Of a stretch of 64,000 nucleotides of DNA, positions 1-10,208 are shown in pieces (positions within the stretch are counted from its first letter, which is position 1; every line of letters begins with the position of its first letter). The stretch is from Diorhabda sublineata. Its lineage: Eukaryota > Arthropoda > Insecta > Coleoptera > Chrysomelidae. The position numbers were made by a program, and so were the translations under genes. The notes under the pieces are model-generated. The model worked only from the letters and a program-made list of their open reading frames with translations. It was not told the DNA's origin and searched no databases. The stretch covers positions 2,783,312-2,847,311 of the forward strand of contig NC_079483.1 in the NCBI RefSeq assembly GCF_026230105.1, read 5' to 3'.

Positions 1-669
1 ATCAGTATAAATCCTATCGAAACTCCTCCATTAATCAATCTTTATTCACGCCCCTGTTAAATTGAGTAAATAATAGAAGAAACGGGAAGCTACTTCAGAA
101 AAAAGCCGAATTCATGATTCATCCTTTCACACTGTTCCCTATTCAAAGAGATTAGTTTTCTGATCCGAAATCAAGCAAACAAGTAACTTGAACGCCGTGT
201 TTCATCTTTCAATTTTCTCTTTTACTAATCTTTTGTAAACACTATCAATAATTCACCAAATCTGAAAGTACACATTTTTCATTTCATTCAACAGACATCT
301 TATTTGATTCCGCTGATATCCCTTCTGATTTCGATGGAAGGTTATTTTTCTAACAATAATAACGATAATACTGACTCGATGAATTTTAAGTAGAGAATAA
401 TGAAATTTTAACATTTGTCCGACCTGGAAATCAAATCATTGACATACAAATATTATATTTTAAAAATTTCTTTTCACACTATCTTTGTTATTTTCAATAA
501 ATTAACTTCTTTTTAACGTTAAAAATAATTTGTTAACATTAAATTTAACAGCCTCACTATAACTAGAATTTTTTAATTACTTCTTATTTCATCTGTGGCA
601 CTAGTGGATCTAAGGGTATGCAAAAAATTTTGATTGTTTTTAATATGAAGAAGTTATGAAGAAGCTATG
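1..669. other. No feature recognised
   Basis: AT-rich sequence with stops in all frames. I see no transposase, reverse transcriptase motif, inverted repeat or RNA gene here. Confidence 0.5.
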
Positions 670-945
670 TAGCGTGAGAGGGTGGTCCCGGAAGTATCTA
701 TCTTGACCTATAGATGGGGGTAGTTGCTTGAAATGTACCAACACTTTTATTTGAAAGGAATTAGCCCATAAAAGCTTAACTAGATTCTATTCTGGGTGAG
801 ACTGCTCCTTCGTTATGATTAGTAAAATATTTGGTGGCAGAGTTTAAACGAGGCCGTACGACCTACGAAGATCAGCATCGTAGTGATCGATGAGGTGACA
901 ACTCCAGAAATTTTGAAGAAAACTCACAAAGCGACTGATGTAGAG
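670..945 (+). mobile_element. mariner element, 5' portion (degenerate)
   Basis: Degenerate 5' part of a mariner (Tc1/mariner superfamily) element. The leader lies at about 670-790. A translated stretch near 832-925 reads VAEFKRGRTTYEDQ followed by EVTTPEIL, which is the typical linker between the two helix-turn-helix motifs of mariner transposases. The reading frame contains stops (for example the TGA after HRSDR), so no protein is made. The mariner similarity breaks off near 940, where piggyBac-like coding begins. The matching second half of a mariner lies at 1511-1976, beyond the piggyBac segment. Whether both halves come from one copy is inference; frame, orientation and residue order are compatible with one copy. 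Confidence 0.7.
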
Positions 946-1515
946 GAGGATATGTCAATGAGTACCGAACGGATTCTGAGCAAGAGGTGACACAGATAGA
1001 ACAACCCGACCAAGGTAAATGGAAGTTCCATAAAAGATGGGCACTTATATTACTATTTCAAAGATGGGATCAAATAGCTGAAACGTGCACCTCCTGGAAA
1101 TGTACGTACTAGACAAGAAAATATTGTTCTATATCTGCCAGGTACTCTTGGTATTGTAAAAAATGCAAGAAGAATTGAATCATGGAAGTTAGTTATATCG
1201 TTGTCTCTGTTGTCCACTTTACCAATATTTACATTACAGCTCTGGAAATTTCGAAGATCGAAGAGATGTTACACAAACATCAGTTGTGGAAACGTGAGAA
1301 TTTATTGGTTTATTATATTCGGCAGGCCTAGATCATGGAAAAAATCGAAAATAATTGTGGGTCAAGATGGACTAGGCGAAATATTTAGTACGACTATGTC
1401 AGAAAGGCGATTTAGATTTCTTTTGACTTAAATACAAGTGCTAAAAGGAAGCAAACAGATAAGTTGGTGCTATAAGAAATATTCTCGAAACATTTGTTAT
1501 TATTCTGTAGCTGTG
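945..1515 (+). pseudogene. piggyBac-like transposase, N-terminal part (DDE_Tnp_1_7 type)
   Basis: Translation in changing frames shows the order of a piggyBac transposase N-terminal half: an acidic stretch (SEQEVTQIEQPD, near 975-1010), then KRAPPGNVRTRQENIV and LPGTLGIVKNARRIESW (about 1080-1185), then a TMSERRFRFLL-like motif (about 1395-1425), and KRKQTDKL with EIFSKH (about 1445-1490). These correspond to the family block that precedes the first catalytic aspartate. Frameshifts and stops make it a pseudogene. It ends near 1510 where mariner coding resumes. The C-terminal half of a piggyBac transposase lies about 1.9 kb downstream (3405-4075), and the catalytic centre between the two parts is missing. 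Confidence 0.75.
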
Positions 1516-1976
1516 ACTGAAAGTGCGCGAGCTAGCAGACATAGTAGGCATTTCAAAAAGTGCGCTACATGGCATATTAATATAAAATTTAGACATTAGA
1601 AATCTGTGCGCAAGATGGGTGCCGCGTTTGCACACAATGGAACAAAAACAGGGTCGTTTCCATCGTTTGGCAATGTTTAACAGAAATAAAGTGGAATTTT
1701 CGCGCCATTTCATAACCATGGATGAAAAGTGGGTCTATCACTCCATAGTCGAAATAAAAGAACAATCAAAAGAAGAGATTGAAATAGGAGAACAGGCTCC
1801 AAAGAAGGTGAAAACCGTTCCATCTGCAGGTAACGTCATGGCGTCGGAAACGGCGAGTATTATACAAACGTTTGAGCGAAGAAATCAAGAAAAAAAGGCC
1901 GCGTTTGGCAAAGAAGAAAAGTCTCGTTTCATCAAGGCAATGCATCAGCTCACACATCTGTTCTTGTTGCAACGCT
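1511..1976 (+). mobile_element. mariner transposase, middle part (degenerate)
   Basis: Mariner-type transposase in several frames. It starts with the second helix-turn-helix (ELADIVGISKSALHGIL, about 1527-1580), followed by LCARWVPRLHTMEQKQ, then FITMDEKWVYHS, which contains the first catalytic D (about 1710-1740). EQAPKKVKTVPSAGNVMAS ends near 1855. The next recognisable block is EEIKKKRPRLAKKK followed by HQGNASAHTS (about 1875-1965), which includes the second catalytic region with D replaced by G. The segment between VMAS and EEIKKKRP is shorter than in the family, so about 30 residues appear deleted. The copy stops near 1976, where pogo-like coding starts. Confidence 0.8.
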
Positions 1977-2851
1977 AGTGGAGGAGGAGTTCCCCCAGCA
2001 GTTTTATTTAAAGGTCAAAGAATGAAACAAGAGTGGCGTGACAACTTGCCACAAGAAAGCAAGCATGATCATTGAGACATTCAATCAATGGATAAAGCAC
2101 TTTGGAAAATTTAAGCTTCCAGGAAAATACCTTTTAATTTTCGATGGTGCATCTTGCCATATAGATTCATCTATAGTGGAAACTGCAGACTCGTATGGCA
2201 TCACTATTTTGTGCAATACGACACATGAGCTGCAGCAAATGGACAAGGCTGTATTTAAATCATTCAATCATCATTGGAATGAACAGGTATTGGACTCGCC
2301 ACAAAGACCAAGCTATAACTAAACAAAAGTTTGGGGAACTATTCTCTATCGTTTGGGATAAAGCAGTAACCCCACAAAATATATTATTAGGTTTCTCTTC
2401 AACGGGTTTCTATCCATATAATCCAAATGCTATTGCAGAAGTAGCTTTTCCGCCTAGTGTTTTAACAGAAATAAATCTGGAAGATGACAATAAAATCGTA
2501 AAAAAGTTTGGAAGGGAGACCACAACTCAACCTCGACCTTCCAGTTGTCAACCGAAGAAAAACATAGCGCAGATTTCTGGTTGCCATAAATTTAAATCGA
2601 AACGACACAGTAAGCTAAAATTGTCGTCATCATGTAACTCTTCATCGGCAGATTACGACATTTCTTCATACAGCGAGGTTTTAACAAAAACCTTTTCCTC
2701 AGAAAACGAACCAAAACACAAAATCAAAAAGAGAACATCGGATGAAAAGGTTAAGATGACGAGCATCAAAGAAAAAAGGGTAAAAAATTCAAATATTGAC
2801 GCAGAAAACATTCAGAGAAAGCTGAATAAAGGAAATGAAGATAAATACTAA
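1977..2851 (+). pseudogene. pogo/Tigger-like transposase remnant (DDE_1)
   Basis: C-terminal half of a pogo-family transposase spread over three frames. The order is PPAVLFKGQRM (about 1992-2025), FNQWIKHFGKF with LLIFDGASCHIDSS (2080-2175, catalytic D in LIFDG), TTHELQQMDKAVFKSF (2218-2270), then KFGELFSIVWDKAVTPQNIL and GFSSTGFYPYNPNAI (2325-2435). This last block is the usual end of the catalytic domain in pogo and jerky-like proteins. A Lys/Ser-rich tail runs to the stop near 2851. The N-terminal CENP-B-type DNA-binding domains are absent. Two frameshifts (near 2050 and 2280) show it is dead. It abuts the mariner fragment at 1976 with no visible terminal repeat. Confidence 0.8.
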
Positions 2852-3404
2852 GAAGTCTAGCTTGGAATAGAAAACAATAACAGGAAGGCAAGTAGTGATA
2901 AAGATGAAAGCTTCCTAAACGTTGGTTTTATCGAAATGTTGGAGACACACTATAAGGATAACCCAAAACCAATCAGAAAAAAAAGCTATAAATAGTAAAG
3001 ACCCTATTGTAAAGAAATCAGGTTTTTTTACGGAAAGAGTTGTAAAAGTTACCAAAGCGCCAGTAAAAGTCATCAAAACAGAAAAAATCGATTCAAAGAA
3101 CGAATGATAAAATAAATTTTGTCTGTTCAGATTGCTGCTAATTTTGTCACTGTAAGGTATATTATTTGTTTTGTTGTGATAATTTACTTATTTTTGCAGA
3201 GCGTGTTTATGCAAATTTATATTCAGTTCTTCAAAAATATTATTTAGTTTAGTTTATTAGTTCGTTGTTTGTATTCTGAAATAAATACTATCAAATATTC
3301 AATTAACGAAAGATTTATGTTTTGACCAGATAAATCTTTTTATATGGGGCATACGCCCTGAATGATCAGTATTGAAAAAACCGATATAATGAAAAAATAA
3401 AGAA
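2852..3404. other. Probable 3' tail of the pogo remnant, otherwise nothing recognised
   Basis: A Lys-rich open stretch at 2922-3107 may be a frame-shifted continuation of the pogo C-terminal tail, but it has no diagnostic motif. The rest is AT-rich and without recognisable coding. Confidence 0.35.
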
Positions 3405-4075
3405 CAAATAATCGTGATGACGTCCATAGATTATATCTTCAAGAATAAGGGTACGCTTTCTATAAAATTTGTATTAGTGGACGCAAAGACATTTTATACT
3501 GTTAATTTGGAGGTATATGTTGGCAAGCAGTACGATGGCCCCTTTTCAGAAAACAACTCTCCAAAAGACGTTGTTATCAGACTTTGTGAAAAAATACGTA
3601 GCTCTGGAATAAACGGTTGACAATCGGTTTACTAGTTTGCAGCTGAAAAAAGATTTTAACCTAATCCTTCTAGGTACAATGATAATTTTCTCGTCCATCA
3701 AATCGGCCTGCACAGTATAGCATGTTTGCTTTTCAACAAATAGCTACGTTAGAATCATACATACTAAAGAAAGGCAGGAATCTTCTTCTAGTATCAGGTT
3801 TTCATTACGATGATAATCTCGCGAAAAGACAAACACACCCAAAATACGAGTAATTATAGCTTACAATGAGACCAAAGGAGGAGTTGACTGTATTGAGAAA
3901 CTTTGCGCGGCAGATATCCGATGGTAATTTTTTATTTGTTTCTCAACGTGGTGAACAATGGATTTTTTCTAATGTACCTGTGTTAGCTTTTTTTAGTTTT
4001 TTCGCTGTAAGAGTTGTTTTCTATTGTTTCATGATGTTAAATGGACTCTATAGATACTTTTAGAGCTGAAATTGA
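3405..4075 (+). pseudogene. piggyBac-like transposase, C-terminal part
   Basis: Second half of a piggyBac transposase. Position 3414-3620 reads LSIKFVLVDAKTFYTVNLEV, then GPFSENNSPKDVVIRLCEKI, which matches the family block around the second catalytic D (VLVDAKTFY). After a frameshift there is TMFAFQQIATLESYILKKGR-like coding near 3720-3780. Near 3850-3900, AYNETKGGVDCIEKLCA contains the third catalytic D of the family (KGGVD). The following QWIFSNVPVLAFFSFF is the hydrophobic segment after it. Several frame changes and stops are present. With 945-1515 it would make most of one transposase, separated by mariner and pogo DNA. Confidence 0.8.
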
Positions 4076-4208
4076 GTATGTTTGCAGTTTTTTAGTCAAG
4101 CTGTCAGTAAGAGTAAGCTTTCAATCAATTTGTAAAATTTAAAATGAATAGGTGGCAAAGTGATAACCCAGTGGTAGCTGAAAGGTACAAAGACAAACTT
4201 AAAACTTT

Positions 4209-4945
4209 AGGGCCGGGTTTCTTCACTTCATAATAAAGTCCCTACCAAATACTAAATACCGAATAACCAAAAATTCGGTTTCTTCACCTTCTGATAAATA
4301 AAACTTACGAAGAAATTAAGTTATTTGCCAAATAAGTTATTAAGCATTCACAACTTTCAATTAAAAAGTTTTGTAGAACTTAAAATCTTATACATCAAAA
4401 GTGATTTGTTTATTTATTAAACCTATATTTGATTAGTTCATTTTTCATACAAATAATTAAATATTTAATATGGATGCTTTCCAAAATTTAGAAGATTTGT
4501 TTGATGAGGAATTGATTAAGGAAATACAGTAAATTTCAGAAGAGTGAGCTTATTCCGTTTGTCATAAAATTGATCATTACAATGTTTGTTCCGTTGATGA
4601 AATTTTTTTACCGTTTTCTTTTACCTTTCCTATCAATTTTTTTCAGTATAAACTATAATTTTCAGACCAACACATCTTTCTCTAACTAGCGACTACTTCA
4701 ACATAACCTTAACAAAACACGCACACATATAATAAAGCACAGATCGTTGTCACAAACACAGATAATAGGACACCTTCAATAGAAGAACTTTCTTTGCTTA
4801 TTTCTTTCCTTATTTCATAGATGGAAAATATGGGCATCTTTCATAGTGTTACCAACAGTAGACTATTTGTTGAGTACTTAAAAAAGTGACAAATACTTAT
4901 TAGTTAGTACGGAGTTAAACAAACTAGAGTGAAGAAACGGTAAAC
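4209..4945. mobile_element. Possible PIF/Harbinger-like MITE
   Basis: GGGCCGGGTTTCTTCACTT at 4210 and the inverted motif AGTGAAGAAACGGTAA at 4928-4943 could be terminal inverted repeats of a small non-autonomous element. A GGGCCGG start is common in PIF/Harbinger elements. GGTTTCTTCACC is repeated at 4279. A short ORF starts at 4470 (MDAFQNLEDLFDEELIKEIQ) and ends at once. The inverted repeat match is only about 14 bp and I cannot place a target duplication, so this is tentative. Confidence 0.35.
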
Positions 4946-5338
4946 ATTTATTCGACAATTAAAACTTCCTACTAAAGTTATGCGGCTAATAACTATACTT
5001 CAGGCTTGCAGCTTGCCGCTTACCTATACTAAGCAAAAAAATGCATGGTGGTAATAAACGACAAAGCCACGTTTCCAGAAGGAAATTTCGCACCAGCAAC
5101 TCTTTAAGAAACAATTTCTCAATAAAACGGTGAATAATAAAGTCTAAAATCGACAAATAAGTTCACAAAACTAACAAAAACTTACGGCAAAAGCATTTGT
5201 TCACCCCACAGGGGTTGTTTTTGAATGGACATCGGTTGATTTTGACAATTCATTAGATTCTAGATTACTAATAATAACTTAACGACGATTCATCGTTCCA
5301 CTTTTTAAATTAGGTTATTCTCTGCTTGTTCAGAATAT
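4946..5338. other. No feature recognised
   Basis: AT-rich, no open frame of note. It ends at the target site of the Copia insertion. Confidence 0.5.
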
Positions 5339-5343
5339 GTAAC

Positions 5344-5600
5344 TGTTGATTCTCAGATACTTATTGAAGCAACTCTATTCATCATTGTCTATGTTCTCTG
5401 TGCTGTGCGCGAGAAGAACAAACTAATAATACGTGACAGCTAGGAGGGTGAACGAGATGAACGAAGCAAGCAAGAAACAACGTCAGACGTCAGAAGTCAT
5501 GGCGAGAGCACTTTTTAGACAAATTATAGTGTCTTTGAACATTTTCTTATATAGAAGTTAATAAATATAAAAACTATCCACGTTATGCATTATTTTAACA
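5344..5600 (+). repeat. Copia 5' LTR
   Basis: Direct match to 9220-9476 with four substitutions (near 5415, 5427, 5525 and 5587). Bounded by TGTTG and TAACA. Expected to hold the element promoter; no convincing TATA box position can be fixed. Confidence 0.97.
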
Positions 5601-5613
5601 TGATAGCAGAGCG
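5601..5613 (+). promoter_or_regulatory. Putative primer binding site
   Basis: TGATAGCAGAGCG starts directly after the 5' LTR, where the tRNA primer of an LTR element binds. It resembles the TGGTAnCAGAGC sites of many Copia elements. The tRNA used cannot be decided from the window. Confidence 0.5.
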
Positions 5614-5703
5614 TGGTTTGTTAAAAAAGGTAATTGAATAAGAAGATTAAGTCGATATTTGAAAAAGTAAAAAATTGAAGGTAAAATAGAATAGCTTGAA
5701 AGC

Positions 5704-6276
5704 ATGGCCGACAAAAGAGACGATTTTGCTTTGCCGATATTTGATGGTAAAGATTGGACCAAATGGAAATTTAGATTAATGCTAGTATTGGAGAGTAAAA
5801 ATTGCATAAATGTAATTAATGAAAAAATGCCAGAGGGGATAGATGAAGAGGCACAGAGAACAAATTGGAAAAGAAATGATGCCAAAGCAAGATCTCTAAT
5901 AGTACAAGGTGTGTCAAATGCTCAACTTGAACTAATTATCAACGAAAAAAAAGCATCTGATATGATCCAAAAATTGAATTCAATATATGAACCATCCTCA
6001 ACAGCATTGAAGCTAATCGCAGAAAGAAAATTATTAGAATTAAAAATGAAAGAAGACGATGATGCTAAAGAATTCTTAACGAGATTCGAACAACACATAA
6101 ATGAATTACGAAGTATAGGAGAACAAATATCAGAAGATGACCACCTTAATTATCTATTACTTACTCTCCCAGAAACCTATGACAATTTAATAGATATTGT
6201 AGATGCATTGCCTCCTAATCAAAGAACTGTAGAATATGTTAAGTCAAAGTTACTCATAGATTTCAAGAAGAATTAA
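5704..6276 (+). CDS. Copia gag polyprotein, N-terminal part (190 aa)
   Basis: The capsid part of Gag, which packages element RNA into cytoplasmic particles. It starts MADKRDDFALPIFDGKDWTK, a usual Copia Gag start (LPxFDGxNWxxWK), and shows the UBN2-type region with YLLLTLPETYDNLIDIVDAL near residues 147-165. The start codon at 5704 is 104 bp after the LTR. The frame stops at 6276. The expected continuation (LLIDF, then ENNTQVFNSRAINRRDHV) is found in other frames at 6261-6330, so one or two small indels cut Gag off from its zinc knuckle. Confidence 0.9.
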   Translation: MADKRDDFALPIFDGKDWTKWKFRLMLVLESKNCINVINEKMPEGIDEEAQRTNWKRNDAKARSLIVQGVSNAQLELIINEKKASDMIQKLNSIYEPSSTALKLIAERKLLELKMKEDDDAKEFLTRFEQHINELRSIGEQISEDDHLNYLLLTLPETYDNLIDIVDALPPNQRTVEYVKSKLLIDFKKN

Positions 6277-6277
6277 A

Positions 6278-6787
6278 GAGAATAATACACAAGTATTTAA
6301 CTCACGAGCAATAAACAGACGAGATCATGTAAAAAATTATGAACAGAATTGTATGAAAAAATGCTTCAAATGTGGACATATGGGTAATATACAGAGATTT
6401 TGTACAAGTTATCGCAATACAAGAGGTCATTACAGAGATCACGGGGATCGTAGAGGATCTTTTAGAGGCAGAGGAAGATACAGAGAAGAAACAAGCAGCT
6501 CTAACTCGACAGGAAATTTTGCAGATGCACAAGAATACAACTCTTTTCAGGTAACAGTCATGAATTCAGAGAAAGATGTAACAGAAGCAAAAGAAAAAAT
6601 AACATGGCTTCTAGACAGCGGATGCAGCGATCATATTGTTAATAAAGAGACTTATTTTAACAAGATAAGAGAATTAAAAAAAACAGTAAACATTAAGGTA
6701 GGTGACGGTCATATAATAAAAGCCTTGGCTATAGGGACAATAGTAGTAAATTTTACTGTAGGTGATAAAGAAATCAAAACACATTAA
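6278..6787 (+). pseudogene. Copia gag zinc knuckle and aspartic protease
   Basis: This frame carries the nucleocapsid knuckle CFKCGHMGNIQRFC (about 6362-6403), an Arg/Gly-rich tail (YRDHGDRRGSFRGRGRYRE) and the protease motif WLLDSGCSDHIVNK (about 6604-6645, catalytic DSG). The knuckle has Asn where the CX2CX4HX4C pattern needs His, so zinc binding should be impaired. The protease frame ends at 6787, while its continuation (CYFAPEMSKNLLSMSKI) is in the next frame, so a one-base shift separates protease from integrase. Confidence 0.9.
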
Positions 6788-8063
6788 AAATTGCTATTTT
6801 GCACCAGAAATGTCAAAAAACTTATTAAGTATGTCAAAAATAACTGATAATGGCAATAAAATTTGGGCTCAGCAGAATTATTTGAAAATTCTAAACAAAA
6901 ATGATGAAACTATTGCATTAGCTGAAAAGAGAGGAAACCTATATGAACTAAATGGTAATATAGTTTTAGAAACTGAATCCAATGTTTGTAATGTTGTAAA
7001 AGAAAAGGAAAAATGGCACGTAAATTTTAAAAATCTCTCAATTATGTGTAAAAATAATGTTTGTGAAGGTTTACCCAGTTCATTAGAAAATACACTTATT
7101 CAATGTGAAACATGTTTATTGTCAAAAATGACAAACTTGAAATTTAACAACAATAGAAAGAAAGCTAAGGATACTTGTGAGATAATACATACCGATGTTA
7201 ATGGCCCAATTACCCAGCAAGGTTTCAAAGGTGAAAGATACTTTGTATCTTTTATTGATGACTTTAGCAAATTTGTTATGACATATTGTATACAGTCTAA
7301 GGATGAAATTTTTAGTTGCTTTAAACATTATGTGAATCTAATTCAAAATCAAACTGGCCATAAAATTAAAAAAATTAGATGTGACCGGGGCAAAGAATAT
7401 TTGAATAAAAATTTTTACGAATTTACAAAAGAAAATGGTATTTGGCTAAGACCAAGTCCTAGCTATACACATGAATTAAATGGGGTAGCTGAAAGATACA
7501 ACAGAAGTTTAATGAATACTGCAAGATGCTTGTTAACAGATGCTAACCTAGATAAAAAATACTGGCCCGAGTGTATAAAAACTGCCACGTATCTTAGTAA
7601 CAGAGTAACTAAACACAATGATTTCAATAAAACCCCGTATGAATTGTTTTTAGGTAGAAAACCAAATGTTTCAAACTTGAGAGTTTATGGCAGTACAGCT
7701 TTTGTAAGGATTAGTGAAACAAATAGGCATTCAAAATTAGAACCCAAATCAGAAAAAGGTATTTTGATAGGGTACTGTGATATGGGCTATCGAATCTTAG
7801 TAAATGATAAAATAGTTGAGAGCAGGCATGTGAAATTTGTAGAACAAGATGAAAAGTGCATAAAAATATCGAATGATCTGAATAACGATAGTGTAATTGA
7901 AGTGAGAAAGATTGATGAACAAGAAAGAGAGAATGAAGTGAATGAAAATGATAGAAAATTGAATGATAATTCAGAGAGTGAAGTGTTGAATGAGCAAAAT
8001 GAGTCCAGTAGCAAAATTCCGGATAATAGACCTAAAATAGAAAAAAAAACCTGCTTGGCATAA
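6762..8063 (+). pseudogene. Copia end of protease and integrase
   Basis: Open for 433 codons. After the protease tail comes the pre-integrase region, with KWHVNFKNLSI and CETCLLSK. The usual second His of the HHCC zinc site (RLGH before VNFKNL) seems lost by a short in-frame deletion. The catalytic core has IHTDVNGP (D, about 7186), IRCDRGKEY (D, about 7375) and NGVAERYNRSL (E, about 7480-7510). WPECIKTATYLSNR and the GYxxxxKGILIGY-like block follow. An acidic, low-complexity stretch leads to a frame change in the A9 run at 8041-8049, beyond which reverse transcriptase continues in another frame. Confidence 0.92.
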
Positions 8064-9079
8064 TGACTACATAGTAGATGCATATTTTTCCAATGTTTCA
8101 ATCCCAAACACATATAATGAAGCTATAGAGTCGAATGAAAAAATCTTCTGGCAAAAAGCTATGGAAAAAGAAATAAATTGTCTAAATGAAAACCAAACAT
8201 GGGACTTGATAGATATACATGAAGTACCTGAAGATAAAAAGATTATAAAAGTGAAGTGGATTTACAAAGTGAAGTCAGATAATACATTTAAAGCTAGATT
8301 AGTTGCTCTTGGTTATCAGCAACCAAAAAGCTTAAAAGAAGAAATATACTCGCCTGTTGCTAAAATGCCCACACTAAAAACTTTGCTGTCTGTAGCATGT
8401 AACAGAGGTTGGTACATTCATCAAATGGACGTACAAACAGCCTTCTTGGATGGAAAAATAAATTCTGAAATATATTTACACCAACCTGAAGGATTTCAGT
8501 GCAACGAAAACATGGTTTGTAAATTGAATAAAGCCCTATATGGACTACGAGAAAGCTCAAGAGCATGGTATGACTGCTTTCATGAATATATGATTTCTTT
8601 AAATTTTAAAAATTCTAAGTATGACAGTTGTCTATATTTTAATATGAATGAAAACCTTGTGTATATTATTTTGTATGTTGATGACTTAATTCTATGTAGC
8701 GAAAATGTTGAAATACTGAATGAGATAAAACTAAATTTGAACAAAAAATTCAAAATGAAAGATTTTGGACAGATCAAAAATTATCTTGGGATGGATATCG
8801 ACTACAACAGACAGGAAAAGCGTATGAGTATAAGTCAGACTAAATATATTGAAATTACAGCAGAAAAATACAACGCATGTGAAAGCAAAAATTTTAAAAC
8901 GCCAATCGAATTCAATTTAAAGCTAAGCCCAGCTGATACATGTGCAGAAAATATACAGTATAGAAATTTGATAGGTGCCCTGTTATATATTAGTCAGGGC
9001 ACTCGTCCTGATATCGCATACGCAGTCAATTACCTGAGTGGTTTTCAGAATAGTTACTCGAGCACTCACTATAAATATG
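8050..9079 (+). pseudogene. Copia reverse transcriptase
   Basis: From PAWHNDYIVDAYFS (8050) the frame is open to 9132; Copia similarity holds to about 9079. Motifs: IIKVKWIYKVK and FKARLVALGYQQ (8250-8320), YSPVAKMPTLKTLL, IHQMDVQTAFLDGKI (8416-8460), YIILYVDDLILCS with the catalytic DD (about 8663-8700), FKMKDFGQIKNYLGM, and QYRNLIGALLYISQGTRPDI with YAVNYLSGF. The catalytic region looks intact. The code then runs over a deletion scar near 9080, so the last residues (AISIGRHYNQ and on) are out of frame and not native. Confidence 0.95.
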
Positions 9080-9085
9080 CCATAT

Positions 9086-9163
9086 CAATTGGCAGACATT
9101 ATAACCAAAGCGCTAAGTGTCATAAGATTTGAAAAATTAAGACAACTGTTAAGTATATGTTAA
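9086..9163 (+). pseudogene. Copia pol C-terminal end
   Basis: In a different frame from the reverse transcriptase, 26 codons read QLADIITKALSVIRFEKLRQ and end LLSIC-stop at 9163. This is the usual end of Copia pol (DILTKAL...F..LR..L). The joint with THYKYA at about 9080 shows that the RNase H domain between them was deleted and the frame changed. Confidence 0.88.
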
Positions 9164-9210
9164 ATAGTATTAAGTATATATGGTATGTTATGAGTGTTGC
9201 TTCCATAAGT

Positions 9211-9219
9211 AAGGAGGTG
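9211..9219 (+). promoter_or_regulatory. Polypurine tract
   Basis: AAGGAGGTG directly before the 3' LTR, the usual site that primes plus-strand DNA synthesis in LTR elements. Confidence 0.6.
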
Positions 9220-9476
9220 TGTTGATTCTCAGATACTTATTGAAGCAACTCTATTCATCATTGTCTATGTTCTCTGTGCTGTGCGCGAGAAAAACAAACT
9301 AACAATACGTGACAGCTAGGAGGGTGAACGAGATGAACGAAGCAAGCAAGAAACAACGTCAGACGTCAGAAGTCATGGCGAGAGCACTTTTTAGACAAAT
9401 GATAGTGTCTTTGAACATTTTCTTATATAGAAGTTAATAAATATAAAAACTATCCACGTTATTCATTATTTTAACA
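9220..9476 (+). repeat. Copia 3' LTR
   Basis: Second 257-bp LTR, followed directly by the GTAAC target duplication (9477-9481). Confidence 0.97.
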
Positions 9477-9481
9477 GTAAC

Positions 9482-10208
9482 AAACCTATTTACCAAGACT
9501 TTAATTTAATAAATGCAGTATTTCGAATAATATAAATTCCTGGACTATCTACTATAGTATCGATTTTCCAATTCTTCATCTCTTGGATGTGGTTCGAATG
9601 AATTTACAACACTTCAGACGGTCTTTTGTCATATTGCTCGCATAGGTTTTCAGCCAACCAACTAATATTTGTTACAATGACCCAAAAAGTCAAAGCTCTA
9701 TTGTCTTTAGATTCAAAATCGTAGTTGCTTCAAAAACTGTACAATAATCTTTTATATTTGTACTATTTGGAGCAAGCAGAAAAACGTATTACAAAAGAAA
9801 GTGGAAAAAGAAAAAAATCCCAATAAAGTTGGTAATATAAATTAAGTTTGGGTTGTCAAACAAGTTTTCGATTTAACAGAGAAGAAAATCGGATCGTAGT
9901 CATATAATATGTCACACAATGTAAAACTTATTTATTCCCCTTAAATCGCTGTCTACTATTAATTCTCATGAGCAAAATCTATTATACGTCTAAATAAATA
10001 TCATGGATCATTAATGTACAGAAAAGTGATCAAAATCATGAGTTCTTGCCGATCATGTCTGAGACTTCCATCGTTCTGGACAGGAATCCGCAATCAACTG
10101 ATCGGTGATCTACCTGAACGCGGTTATAGTTTCCGAAAAGTTCTAGAATATCTGGGGTGATTCATCTAATTGCAAGCGTGATTCGTCTAAATCATATAAG
10201 TTGATGTA
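9482..10208. other. No feature recognised
   Basis: AT-rich sequence without motifs that I can assign. It ends at the TA target of the mariner deletion derivative. Confidence 0.4.

Larger units (their letters stand above)
5344..9476 (+). mobile_element. Copia-type LTR retrotransposon, complete ends, internally defective
   Basis: A 4,133-bp element with two 257-bp LTRs (5344-5600 and 9220-9476) that start TGTTG and end TAACA. It is flanked by the 5-bp direct repeat GTAAC (5339-5343 and 9477-9481), a typical LTR-retrotransposon target duplication. The LTRs differ at four positions by my count (about 98.4 percent identity), so insertion is fairly recent. Domain order gag, protease, integrase, reverse transcriptase is that of Copia. 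It has at least four frame changes, a changed zinc knuckle and a deletion that removes nearly all of RNase H, so it cannot move by itself. The ends needed for mobilisation in trans look intact. Confidence 0.97.
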
